Assembly: GCA_002239005.1 (NCBI GenBank)
Contig: MPNL01000001.1
Location: 62,001 to 126,000 of the forward strand
From: Truepera sp. bin119
Lineage (GTDB): Bacteria > Deinococcota > Deinococci > Deinococcales > Trueperaceae
DNA: 64,000 nucleotides
Reading direction: 5' to 3'
In this document: positions 42,626 to 50,838 of the stretch, in pieces
Position numbering within the stretch: position 1 is the first letter of the stretch
Layout of the letters: each line of letters begins with the position of its first letter
Made by a program: the position numbers and the translations under genes
The notes under the pieces: generated by a model
Database searches by the model: none
What the model was told of the DNA's origin: nothing
Seen by the model: only the letters and a program-made list of their open reading frames with translations

Positions 42626-45600
42626 TACAATACCGCCTGTTCAGCTGCACACGGATCCATATCACTTCTTGACACCAAGTACTCTGACGTTAACTTGGCG
42701 AGCGCGGCCAGAACTATATTGCGCTCTTCGGTGCCAGATCCCACTAGTACTGCACGTACGCGCTCGACGATCTCGTCAACCTGAGATTGCTCACCCTCGG
42801 TCACTTCAAACTCATCGTAAACCGGTTTCCCATCCAACCCTAATACGACCGCCATCGCCATGCGATGGTCTTGCCGGCCTTTCACATGGGCATACGCTTC
42901 ATGTCTTATGAAGTTTCGGGATAGGTCCGCTAGTTCAACGGTTGCGCGGTCAACATCAGAATCAACCCACTGCCGGGGGGGCTTGTTTACAGCCATGCTT
43001 GCCAAAGATTCTATGTCCTGCTCCGACCCACTGAACCGAGAGATTCGCAGGATGAATGCCTCTAGACGGTGATCTCCGCTGAGCTGCCTAATGTTGGCAG
43101 CCCTTTCGCGGAGTTCAGTTAGCATAGAAGGTGAAGCGTTGGGTACGCCCAATTCCATCAGCAGAGTCTCACGAAGGCGGTATAGCATGTTGGGGTACGC
43201 TGAGTTCAACTCCGATAGCCCTTCGCGAACAACATCAGACAATGGCCGACTGATCCGCCCATTGTTCCGCAACCCTGTCAACACCTGAGGGATGTCATCG
43301 AACAGAAAGCGATTGGGGTCGCTAGCTTGCTTGAACAACTGCCTAACCAACTTCGCGTTCTGTGAGATTCTCTGAGTTCGTCCGACCCAAGCTGGTAGGC
43401 GGTCATAGATCGAGACCAACCCCCTTGCCACGTCGATGGGTTCCAAGTGGCGTAAAATGTTCTCGTTGTCTAAGTCACGCACTATCTCGGCCATGTCAGA
43501 CAGCACCTGGCGAGATGTGTCGGAGAGTTCCATCCATCGAATCTGCATGTCCGACGGATCATTACTCAGATACTCCACATCAAGGTCAGTTAACCGTGGC
43601 TGAAAAACCCCCTCACGGTATAGAGCAACTTCACGCCGACGCGACAAGATGAACGCAACGGCTATTACAGGGAGCAGCCCATCCTTGATTCCGAACGGCG
43701 GTTTCCGCCAAATGTCGTAGACCTCAGCCAACGATACGGCGATGTGGGCGTTGTCTTTAAGGTAAGTGGCTACAGCACGCCATGCGGGAGCCAAGTTTTT
43801 GGCGTCTCCATTTGGTCCAGTAGGCTCGACGAATCGCCATCCGTCTCGCGTATTCCGGTACAAATCCGTGGCTAACAACAGCGAGTCGAACAGCCCGCCT
43901 TCTGGCGGATACCCTTCGATTCCTAACCGCGGTTTTCCTTCGCGCAATGCCATAGCACGTAAGAGAACATTCCGGGCCGCTACCGCGTTGCTCGACGGCT
44001 TGCTTCGGTTCAACAATTCGTTTGGCAGGAGCGGAGTATCTGGAAATCTCGTGTCGGCTATGTCTGACGCTAGACTGCTGAGTTCAGCGTAGCTGAGTCG
44101 GATCGGCTCGCCTTGGGATCGAAACCACAGTGTATCGTTGAGCGCTCTGCCGAGCTCTCCCTCGATTATTCCTCGTATATCCGCGATACGAGACTGCACC
44201 TCAAGTCGAGCGATTCGATCTCCTTGAAGTTCAGGTGTTTCATCCCGCACCTGTTCCAAAGCCATGAGGTCTCGTGCCAAGGTGGTTATCATCCAGGCAC
44301 TTCGTTCAGGAACACCTATGATCGTATCCCACTTGGTGGGCGTAGCTGCAACATCCTGAACGATGTTCTCTGTGATCGCTGCAGAGTCCCCTTGTGTAGG
44401 AAGGACAAGGAGGAACGCGCCAATTGAACCAGCAGTTGGTTCGAACCTAGCGACTGTATCTCGAACATCAGCTAGTGCTACAACCGCAGTTTCACACCAC
44501 CTTAGGGCACCGGTCGCGTGATAGTGCCGTTTGGCGACTATCGGCTGTAATCCGGCTAAATCGGCGAGTCGACCAAAGTCCAACCCGTCAATCGATCCAT
44601 AGGCCTCATCAATCGCCTTTTCGATATCGAAGTCGCTTCCCTCGAATATGCTGTAGGCGTTACTGAATCTCCTGTAGATGACCAGTGACTGCTCTTGGAG
44701 TTCGCCAACGGCCGTATCAATCACCTCTGGAGGTAAGTCGTTAAGGGCCAATCTGAGCAGGTCCAGATTTGGCATCAGGCCAGATCGTTCCTTAAAGAGG
44801 GCGACTAAGCCGATCGTCTTCAACAACCGGATATGGAGTTCGTCGCCGCCAATCGCTTGGCAGCGATTAAGGGCATCGACGGCCATCGCCCATCGGTGAC
44901 CGTCTGGTGATGCCATGATGGAAGGTTCGAGGTTGAATTGCAGATAGTCCCAGAGAAACTCGGGCGTGTACAATTCACTGTCCGTGGCGCTTTTGAGGAA
45001 GTCCTGGAATCCCCTCGGCTCCGCAGAGTTAAGGAATCCGAAGATGCTGCGCTGATTCTGACCGAACCTCCGGCGAGAGATAGGACCGAGCAGGAGGGCA
45101 ACAATTGGGTGGAGGGGCCAACAGGCCTCTAATAAACCAGGTGCGACTCTGTTTCGCATAAGGGATGAAACGTGTTCGAACACTCCATCGGCCACTGTCA
45201 ACCCCGGTTCCACCTCGATTGAGCGCCCCAACAGGTCTAGTTGTTCAGTCGGCTCTACATTCAGAGCAAGGTCAACAAAGCGGCCCTGGATCTTGGCCCA
45301 CTCATCCCTTATCTCGCGCGACAACCGGTGGGCGTACTCTTCGAAGGCTTGGTGCAAGATTCCGACCACGACCAGACGCCCGTGACTACGAGATGCTAGC
45401 TCTGCAAGCTGCTGGAAGAAGTAGATGTCGGCGCCATCGTAAGCTGCTCCCTCTAGGAACTTGCCCATCTCATCAACAAATACGATGAGGCCCCCTGTCT
45501 TCCTCGGCGTTCTCTCGGCTATGCGAGTCAGAGCGTCAAACACATCCTGGTCGGTCCACGGCATAAGCCGACTGCTTCGAACAAGCCTTGCCCTCTCAAT

Positions 45601-45990
45601 GGCTTCGCCGAATATCTTCGCCGGCTCACCACGTCTTCCAACAATCGGAAGAATCCGCCATCCTTGATCCCGGGGAGGAAGGGCCCTCCAGATCTTCGAT
45701 GTAGTTTGTTCACCCAAAGCAGTAGCGGCATCCTGTCTGAGTTGGCAGTTGCCGCTTAACACCGCACTCAGTACTACTACAAGGCTGGATTTGCCGCTTC
45801 CGTAAGGACCCGTCCATGTAAAAGCAGCCTGACCCGTCTCTGACACGTGCCGAGCCATTGTCTTCAAGACCTCGGACGATGACTCCGGACAGACGAACCC
45901 TTTTAGGACGGACGCATCACCTAGGTCGGTATCGATTCGGATTGCTCGCTGAAAGCGCCGGGCGACAAGTACTCTATCAGCAAGTCGCAT
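42625..45990 (-). CDS. sspC: Large P-loop ATPase of the Ssp-type system (SspC-like)
   Basis: 1,121 residues. Walker A GPYGSGKSS is at 61-69 and Walker B GLIVFVDEMGKF at 167-178, in an N-terminal ATPase domain (RFQRAIRIDTDLGD...). About 800 largely helical residues follow with no recognisable domain. In the four-gene Ssp systems SspC is the ATPase associated with SspB and SspD and required for single-strand phosphorothioation. It overlaps sspB by 14 bases and sspD by one, so all three are translationally linked. The ORF is intact. Confidence 0.8.
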   Translation of the reverse strand: MRLADRVLVARRFQRAIRIDTDLGDASVLKGFVCPESSSEVLKTMARHVSETGQAAFTWTGPYGSGKSSLVVVLSAVLSGNCQLRQDAATALGEQTTSKIWRALPPRDQGWRILPIVGRRGEPAKIFGEAIERARLVRSSRLMPWTDQDVFDALTRIAERTPRKTGGLIVFVDEMGKFLEGAAYDGADIYFFQQLAELASRSHGRLVVVGILHQAFEEYAHRLSREIRDEWAKIQGRFVDLALNVEPTEQLDLLGRSIEVEPGLTVADGVFEHVSSLMRNRVAPGLLEACWPLHPIVALLLGPISRRRFGQNQRSIFGFLNSAEPRGFQDFLKSATDSELYTPEFLWDYLQFNLEPSIMASPDGHRWAMAVDALNRCQAIGGDELHIRLLKTIGLVALFKERSGLMPNLDLLRLALNDLPPEVIDTAVGELQEQSLVIYRRFSNAYSIFEGSDFDIEKAIDEAYGSIDGLDFGRLADLAGLQPIVAKRHYHATGALRWCETAVVALADVRDTVARFEPTAGSIGAFLLVLPTQGDSAAITENIVQDVAATPTKWDTIIGVPERSAWMITTLARDLMALEQVRDETPELQGDRIARLEVQSRIADIRGIIEGELGRALNDTLWFRSQGEPIRLSYAELSSLASDIADTRFPDTPLLPNELLNRSKPSSNAVAARNVLLRAMALREGKPRLGIEGYPPEGGLFDSLLLATDLYRNTRDGWRFVEPTGPNGDAKNLAPAWRAVATYLKDNAHIAVSLAEVYDIWRKPPFGIKDGLLPVIAVAFILSRRREVALYREGVFQPRLTDLDVEYLSNDPSDMQIRWMELSDTSRQVLSDMAEIVRDLDNENILRHLEPIDVARGLVSIYDRLPAWVGRTQRISQNAKLVRQLFKQASDPNRFLFDDIPQVLTGLRNNGRISRPLSDVVREGLSELNSAYPNMLYRLRETLLMELGVPNASPSMLTELRERAANIRQLSGDHRLEAFILRISRFSGSEQDIESLASMAVNKPPRQWVDSDVDRATVELADLSRNFIRHEAYAHVKGRQDHRMAMAVVLGLDGKPVYDEFEVTEGEQSQVDEIVERVRAVLVGSGTEERNIVLAALAKLTSEYLVSRSDMDPCAAEQAVL

Positions 45991-46987
45991 AGCTCAATTT
46001 CTCCGGGCGAATGAGTGTATAGTCCCGCTGCACGAAGTTCAGCGCATCTTCATAGGTCAATTCTTTGAAACGAATCAACTGCTTTAGCCCGGCTGTTTCG
46101 GACCATCTATAGATCCCGTTGCTGAACTCTTCTAAGGACACCAATAAGTCTATTAGGTCGTTTTCCTCCAAAAGGAAGACCCTTCCTGGAGAGCCCGGTT
46201 CGTGGGCAAGAGCCTCAAACGAAAGAGTGTGCACATCTGGCGAGTGCCTGTTCCAGAAGTCCGTCACAGCGTAGACGAACACACCACATCCAAGTGAAGG
46301 TTTCGGTCCACGAACAAATCTGAATCCATCTCTCCTGCCAACCGACTTGATCAGTCCAAGTTCCGTTAATGGGGACTCAAGTGCGTCTTCATAGCCTGCA
46401 TGGCAGGAAATGGGCTGGGGAACATAAGTGCGAACGAAGCACGACACATCTCTTCTGATTGTGGCAGCGGAAGCTCTAGACCAATTCCGCTCGCTTGCCA
46501 GTCGAGAAATGGCTCGAACCAACATGTCTCGTTCGAAGGAAAGCGCAGGGTAGTGATTGAACGCCCAAAACCATGTCGTCTTAACCGGATTGCCACTCAC
46601 GTTCCAATGCACGAGCCATGACGTGCTCGGATCTTCCATATATGGGTCGAGACCATCATCACGGAACAGCAACCGTCCAAGCGGAGTTGTCCTAAAGCGG
46701 GACTCGCTCGTCACTTCCTCAAGCACCCCGGCTGCTGTTGACCAATGACGCATAGACGCCACCATATTTTTTCCGACGCCGAAGTGGGCTATTGCACTAT
46801 CGCTTTTAAATACAGCCCTGTTCTCAGTCTCATCCTCACTAGCTTCGACTGCATCGAATGCCTTCTTAAGCCAGCCATAACGAAGTGGAAATGTCTCGTG
46901 GCCTGAAAGCTGAGGTCGATAGTCGTCTTCGTAAAGTGGTCCCCGAATCGTCCGGCCTCCAACTGGACGCAGCGTCCAGTTGGACAA
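45977..46987 (-). CDS. sspB: DUF4007 protein (SspB-like)
   Basis: 336 residues. The DUF4007 core is evident: YRPQLSGHETFPLRYGWLKK then AFDAV, AIAHFGVGKNMVASMRHWS, and WLVHW...TTWFWAFN. SspB is the DNA-nicking member of Ssp phosphorothioation and acts on one strand. No ATG or GTG precedes the domain; the only start is TTG at 46987, immediately after a TATTGT or TATAGT -10 candidate. A 25-bp perfect palindrome forms its first codons. It heads the operon sspB-sspC-sspD-GIY-YIG-dndB. Confidence 0.85.
   Translation of the reverse strand: MSNWTLRPVGGRTIRGPLYEDDYRPQLSGHETFPLRYGWLKKAFDAVEASEDETENRAVFKSDSAIAHFGVGKNMVASMRHWSTAAGVLEEVTSESRFRTTPLGRLLFRDDGLDPYMEDPSTSWLVHWNVSGNPVKTTWFWAFNHYPALSFERDMLVRAISRLASERNWSRASAATIRRDVSCFVRTYVPQPISCHAGYEDALESPLTELGLIKSVGRRDGFRFVRGPKPSLGCGVFVYAVTDFWNRHSPDVHTLSFEALAHEPGSPGRVFLLEENDLIDLLVSLEEFSNGIYRWSETAGLKQLIRFKELTYEDALNFVQRDYTLIRPEKLSYATC
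46959..46983. promoter_or_regulatory. 25-bp perfect palindrome at the start of sspB
   Basis: CCAACTGGACGC-A-GCGTCCAGTTGG: 12-bp arms with a single central base, inside the first nine codons of sspB (46987-46959) and next to the divergent promoter region. A dimeric repressor site is the obvious reading. The RNA could also form a hairpin at the sspB start. Confidence 0.7.
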
Positions 46988-47011
46988 TACACTATACAGT
47001 GCGCTATTGTC
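46983..47011. promoter_or_regulatory. Nested palindrome between sspB and sspA
   Basis: GACAATA (46983-46989) and TATTGTC (47005-47011) are a 7-bp inverted repeat enclosing CACT-ATAC-AGTG (46990-47001). TATTGT and TATAGT on the minus strand and TATACA/TATTGT on the plus strand can serve as -10 boxes, so divergent promoters overlap the repeat. A regulator bound here would control both sides of the island. Confidence 0.6.
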
Positions 47012-47079
47012 TACTCCACAACACCTTGAAAGGAAAGATTAGGTGGTGTGAAGCGCCAAGACGTTGAGGTGGACCCAAC

Positions 47080-48246
47080 ATAGATACCATCTACGCAGAC
47101 TATCAGGCCACTACTCCGGTCGACTCGCGAGTCGTGGTCAAGATGACTCCTTATTGGGTCGAGTGCTTCGGCAATCCGCATTCAGCCAACCACATCATAG
47201 GTTGGCGAGCAGCCGAAGCAGTTCAAGAAGCTAAAGAGGCAGTTGCGGTCATGATTGGGGCCGACGCAAACGAGATCGTTTTGACGTCTGGAGCAACTGA
47301 GGCCAACAACCTTGCCTTATTGGGGTTGGGAAACGGAACAGATGATAGACGGAGGCGCATCCTCGTTAGTGAAATCGAACACAAGTGCGTCTTAGCCGCC
47401 GCTACCGCCGTTGCTGCACAGAGAGGGTTCACTCTGCAAACCATCCCTGTTGACCATGCAGGATTCGTGGATTTGGATTGGCTCTCATCGGAGGTGGATG
47501 AGACTGTCTTAGTCGTTTCTGTCATGGCTGTCAATAACGAGATTGGTACAATTCAAGACATCGCATCTATCACATCACTACTTGAGCCGCATGGGGCTCT
47601 GTTTCACTGCGACGCAGCTCAAGCACCGTGTGCGATGGACGTGAGAGACTTGGCGTCCCATGTTGATCTCATTAGCCTGTCAGGCCATAAGTTCTATGGC
47701 CCACAGGGGATAGGTGCCTTACGTGTTCGGCGCGAATTGAGTGGTCACTTAGAGCCGATAATCCACGGTGGTGGCCAACAGGATGGCCTACGTTCAGGAA
47801 CCATCCCTGTGGCCTTGTCCGTAGGAATGGGCGCGGCGGCAGAAATCATGAGTTCGGACAGGGAACGCCTAGACCGGAAACGGGTGGAGGCCCTACGCGA
47901 TAGATTCATTCAAAAGCTCCAACAAGAGAGTATACGATTTCAGGTCTGCGGTCCCAGTGGTACTAGGAGGCATCCTGGGAACGCCAATCTGCGGTTCCAA
48001 GGGTTCGATGCACTAGACATCTTGGCACGCCTTCAACCTCGCCTAGCTGCATCTACAGGTTCTGCCTGTACATCGGGAATCCCGGAACCGTCCCACGTGC
48101 TGCGCGCGTTGGGTCTAAGTGGTGAGGAAGCAGAATCTTCAATTCGCTTCAGCTTCGGGCGTTTCTCAACAGAAGCAGAGGTTGACGACGCCGCGCGGCT
48201 ACTTATAGCCGCTTTGTCGCGCTCATCGGGAAAGATGTGTCGGTAA
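47080..48246 (+). CDS. sspA: Cysteine desulfurase (SspA/DndA, IscS-like) with non-canonical start
   Basis: The family N-terminus DTIYADYQATTPVDSRVVVK then MTPYW...GNPHS begins at 47083, but no ATG, GTG or TTG lies between the in-frame TGA at 47065 and this motif. ATA at 47080, six bases after GAGGTGGA, is the best start; the ATG at 47134 would delete a strand needed for PLP binding. The PLP Lys is in SGHKFYGPQG (about 204) and the catalytic Cys in STGSACTSG (about 330), followed by PSHVLRALGL and SIRFSFGRF. It supplies persulfide sulfur for phosphorothioation. It is transcribed away from sspB. Possible mutation ATG to ATA. Confidence 0.85.
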   Translation: MDTIYADYQATTPVDSRVVVKMTPYWVECFGNPHSANHIIGWRAAEAVQEAKEAVAVMIGADANEIVLTSGATEANNLALLGLGNGTDDRRRRILVSEIEHKCVLAAATAVAAQRGFTLQTIPVDHAGFVDLDWLSSEVDETVLVVSVMAVNNEIGTIQDIASITSLLEPHGALFHCDAAQAPCAMDVRDLASHVDLISLSGHKFYGPQGIGALRVRRELSGHLEPIIHGGGQQDGLRSGTIPVALSVGMGAAAEIMSSDRERLDRKRVEALRDRFIQKLQQESIRFQVCGPSGTRRHPGNANLRFQGFDALDILARLQPRLAASTGSACTSGIPEPSHVLRALGLSGEEAESSIRFSFGRFSTEAEVDDAARLLIAALSRSSGKMCR

Positions 48247-48397
48247 GTCCTCACACCTCCCTGCTTCCCGCTAGCTTATCGACTGGGAGTGGCTCACCAC
48301 TATGAAGGCAAGTACAGGGCACCGCTGACTGACACTGCCGGGCGAAAACCTCCAGAATCACCAGTGCACCGAGGGGGAGCCCGAGCGCCGGGGCCGG

Positions 48398-49117
48398 CTA
48401 ACGCCTTGCGACCCGCTCCCTCAGCTGCGCGAAGATCGCCTGGGCCTCGGCCCGAACGGAGTCGAGTCTCTCCGGCGACCGGTCGTCGCTCTTCACCGCC
48501 TCGAGGATAAGGCCCTCAGCGGCGACGAACTCATCGCCGACATCGGCCAACTCGGCAGCAATATCCAGCGGAATGGTGGTGACACCGTTGAGATCGCCGT
48601 GGATCAATTCACCCGGCGCTACCACCACCCCACCCACCTGAACGGGCACATGGATGTCGACCGCACGGAAGTATCCGTGGGAGGCGACGACGCCGTCCGT
48701 GAACACGGGGAAACCGAGAGCCCGGACCTGCTCGAGGTCGCGCCCGCTGCCGCTAGAGACCAGGCCTACGGCCCCGAACGCCTGATAGCTGGTGCACATC
48801 ACCTCACCGAAGGTCGCGGCCACGAGCGGGTCGTCGAGATCCTGTTGCACCACTACCACCGGGCCGGGCAGATCTTCGAAGCGCCGCACGTGCTCGCCGA
48901 GCCAGTCGTAGCCAGCATCCCGGTCCGGCGGCGCAGCCGAGCGCACTGTCACGGTCGAGGCAAAGCCTACCATCGGTGGCAACTCGGGGAAGCGCGCCGT
49001 GATGCGCCGGTCCATATAGCCGGCGGTGTGTGATCGTACGTTAAACAGCTCGATCAGATTGCAGATGGTCGGCGTGTCGAAGGTACGGAGTTTGTCCAGG
49101 ACGGTCGGATCTACCAT
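48398..49117 (-). CDS. RraA-family protein (dimethylmenaquinone methyltransferase-like fold)
   Basis: 239 residues. DTPTICNLIELFNVRS at the N-terminus, GEVMCTSYQAFGAVGLVSSG then SGRDLEQV, and PGELIHGDLNGVTTIP are the RraA/HMG aldolase-family landmarks. Members are class II aldolases for 4-hydroxy-4-methyl-2-oxoglutarate or RNase E inhibitors. The usual GDxxGVxxIP metal region is GDLNGVTTIP here, so an aldolase-like function is more likely than RraA proper. The ATG at 49117 has GGAGGT upstream. Confidence 0.85.
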   Translation of the reverse strand: MVDPTVLDKLRTFDTPTICNLIELFNVRSHTAGYMDRRITARFPELPPMVGFASTVTVRSAAPPDRDAGYDWLGEHVRRFEDLPGPVVVVQQDLDDPLVAATFGEVMCTSYQAFGAVGLVSSGSGRDLEQVRALGFPVFTDGVVASHGYFRAVDIHVPVQVGGVVVAPGELIHGDLNGVTTIPLDIAAELADVGDEFVAAEGLILEAVKSDDRSPERLDSVRAEAQAIFAQLRERVARR

Positions 49118-49204
49118 GTTTGGTGACCTCCAGGTGGGTGAGGGATGAGGTTTACCCGAGAGTGGTCCCGGCGGCGGGAGTCACCCTACTGGAGACCTGC
49201 TCGC

Positions 49205-50239
49205 TCATGATCGAATGCCTGGAGACTCACTGTCCGCCAGCCCAATCAACTCCAGAGCCAGCCTGTGCGGCTCCTCGACCCAGTCGCCATTGTAGAGGAC
49301 CACCGCAGAGAGACGCTGATCGAGGCGGTGAAGCAAGGTGCTGGAGAACCCCTGGAGGCTGCCGTTTTGCCCTGCGTAGGAGCGGCCGCCGAAGTCGAGC
49401 AGGAACCAGCCGAGACCTACGGTGAAATGAAGAGAGCGCTCGTTCCCCTCCCTCGAAGGCTGGGGCGTCCACATCCGCTCTCGCAGCGCCCGGGCACCCT
49501 CCCCGACGCCCAAACTCGCCGCCCAGGTCGCCAGGTCGCGAGCACTGGAGAGGAGAACCCCGGCCGAGAAGGTGTTGCTGGTGCTGTAGTAGGTCTTGTT
49601 GACGATCCGGTCGTTCACGCGGCTGTACCCGCTGGCGCGACCCCGGACCGGCAGCGCGTAGTCGTTCACGCGGGTGGTGGTCATGCCCAGGGGTGCGAAG
49701 ACACGGCGCCCGAGGTGGTCCTCGTACGACTCCCCCGTGACGGCCTCGATGAGCAGGCCGAGCAGGTAGAAGCCGGTGTTGTCGTAGGCGTAGCGCGCGC
49801 CCGGCTCGAAGTCGAGCGGGAGGTCGGCCACCAGAGCGAGGATCTCCTCGGCGGAACGGTCCTCGCGGATGCGCTCCCAGTAGCCCGGGGGCAGGGTGTA
49901 GTTGCGGATGCCGGACTGGTGGGTGAGGGCGTGCCGGACGGTGACGCCGCGCCAACCGGGGGGCAGCTCGAGGTGATCTGCGAGCGGCGTGTCGAGTTCG
50001 ATCAGACCGTCCTGGACCAGCAGCAGCACCGCCTCGGCGGTGAAGAGCTTGGTCACCGAGGCGATCTCGAAGGCGGTGTCGGCTGTAACGGGCAGATCGT
50101 GCTCGAGACTGGCGACGCCGAGACCGGCGAGGAAGAGGAAGTCATCACCCCTTACCAGAGCGGCGGCGAGGCCAGGGATCCCGGAAGCTTCCAGGAATCG
50201 CAAGCAGGCGCCCCGCGCGGCCGCGTCGAGATCGCTCAC
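49205..50239 (-). CDS. Serine hydrolase of the beta-lactamase/PBP family (class C type)
   Basis: 344 residues, no signal peptide. The catalytic SxxK is ASVTK at about residue 61-65, the second motif is YDN in RYAYDNTGFYLLG (about 152), and the domain surroundings TVRHALTHQSGIRNY and GYSRVNDR match the beta-lactamase-related serine hydrolases. The third motif, usually HxG or KTG, is replaced by AGQNGS. Esterase or peptidase activity is more likely than antibiotic resistance. It overlaps the Gfo/Idh remnant at 50236-50239. Confidence 0.87.
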   Translation of the reverse strand: MSDLDAAARGACLRFLEASGIPGLAAALVRGDDFLFLAGLGVASLEHDLPVTADTAFEIASVTKLFTAEAVLLLVQDGLIELDTPLADHLELPPGWRGVTVRHALTHQSGIRNYTLPPGYWERIREDRSAEEILALVADLPLDFEPGARYAYDNTGFYLLGLLIEAVTGESYEDHLGRRVFAPLGMTTTRVNDYALPVRGRASGYSRVNDRIVNKTYYSTSNTFSAGVLLSSARDLATWAASLGVGEGARALRERMWTPQPSREGNERSLHFTVGLGWFLLDFGGRSYAGQNGSLQGFSSTLLHRLDQRLSAVVLYNGDWVEEPHRLALELIGLADSESPGIRS

Positions 50240-50514
50240 GTTCCCCAGCCGGTAGTGGAGAGATCGACGACACCGGAGCCGGTCGCCAGTGAGGCCGCCA
50301 CCGCCAGGCCGAGGGCGACCGAGGCGCTGCCGTCGGCCTCTGTGGCCGACGGCGAGGTTCCCTCCCGGATGGTGGCGAGGAAGGTCCGGGCCTGGCGGGG
50401 TAGGTCGAAGGCGTGTGCGCCGTTCAAGTTATCTCCGTGAACCGCCCACGGCTCGATGTAGCCGCCGAACCTAGCCACAGCGACGGCACCGGCGGCGGCC
50501 GGCCCCCTCCCCAC
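50236..50514 (-). pseudogene. C-terminal remnant of a Gfo/Idh/MocA oxidoreductase
   Basis: The frame ending at 50236 contains FGGYIEPWAVHGDNLNGAHA then FDLPRQARTFLATIREGTSP ... ASVALGLAVAASLATGSGVV. This is the standard end of Gfo/Idh dehydrogenases, where the catalytic C-terminal domain closes with a substrate-interface helix. The N-terminal NAD-binding half is missing. Upstream to 50590 the frame stays open but low-complexity, and a short separate frame (MTLKLGSSLAFGAGEF..., about 50588-50692) ends beside it. This is probably a deletion derivative. Confidence 0.65.
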
Positions 50515-50592
50515 ACCCGGTAGCCGCGAGCCAGAGTCCTCGAGTGGACGGGGGGAAACGCCCCACCCGCCAGGGGTGATCCAGTCATGAGA

Positions 50593-50838
50593 GGCCCACC
50601 ACGAGTACGCGGGGCGCGCTCACAGGACTCAGCCCGTCGCTGAACTCCCCCGCGCCGAAGGCTAAAGATGAACCGAGCTTGAGCGTCATCCCCCAAGCCC
50701 ACCCCCCGGCGGGCGCTGCAGCGCACCGCAGTCGGGTGGCGAGGTGCATAGCTCCACTCCCCTAGGCACGAAGGCGGTGGCAAACCTGGACTCCTCCCGT
50801 CGGAGACGAACAACTCCAGACCGCGCTGGGGCCCGGTC
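50593..50838. other. Intergenic region with debris between the two oxidoreductase sequences
   Basis: No intact gene. The minus strand contains a 34-codon frame with an ATG (MTLKLGSSLAFGAGEFSDGL) ending RVLVVGLS, a reading not assignable to a family. Confidence 0.35.
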
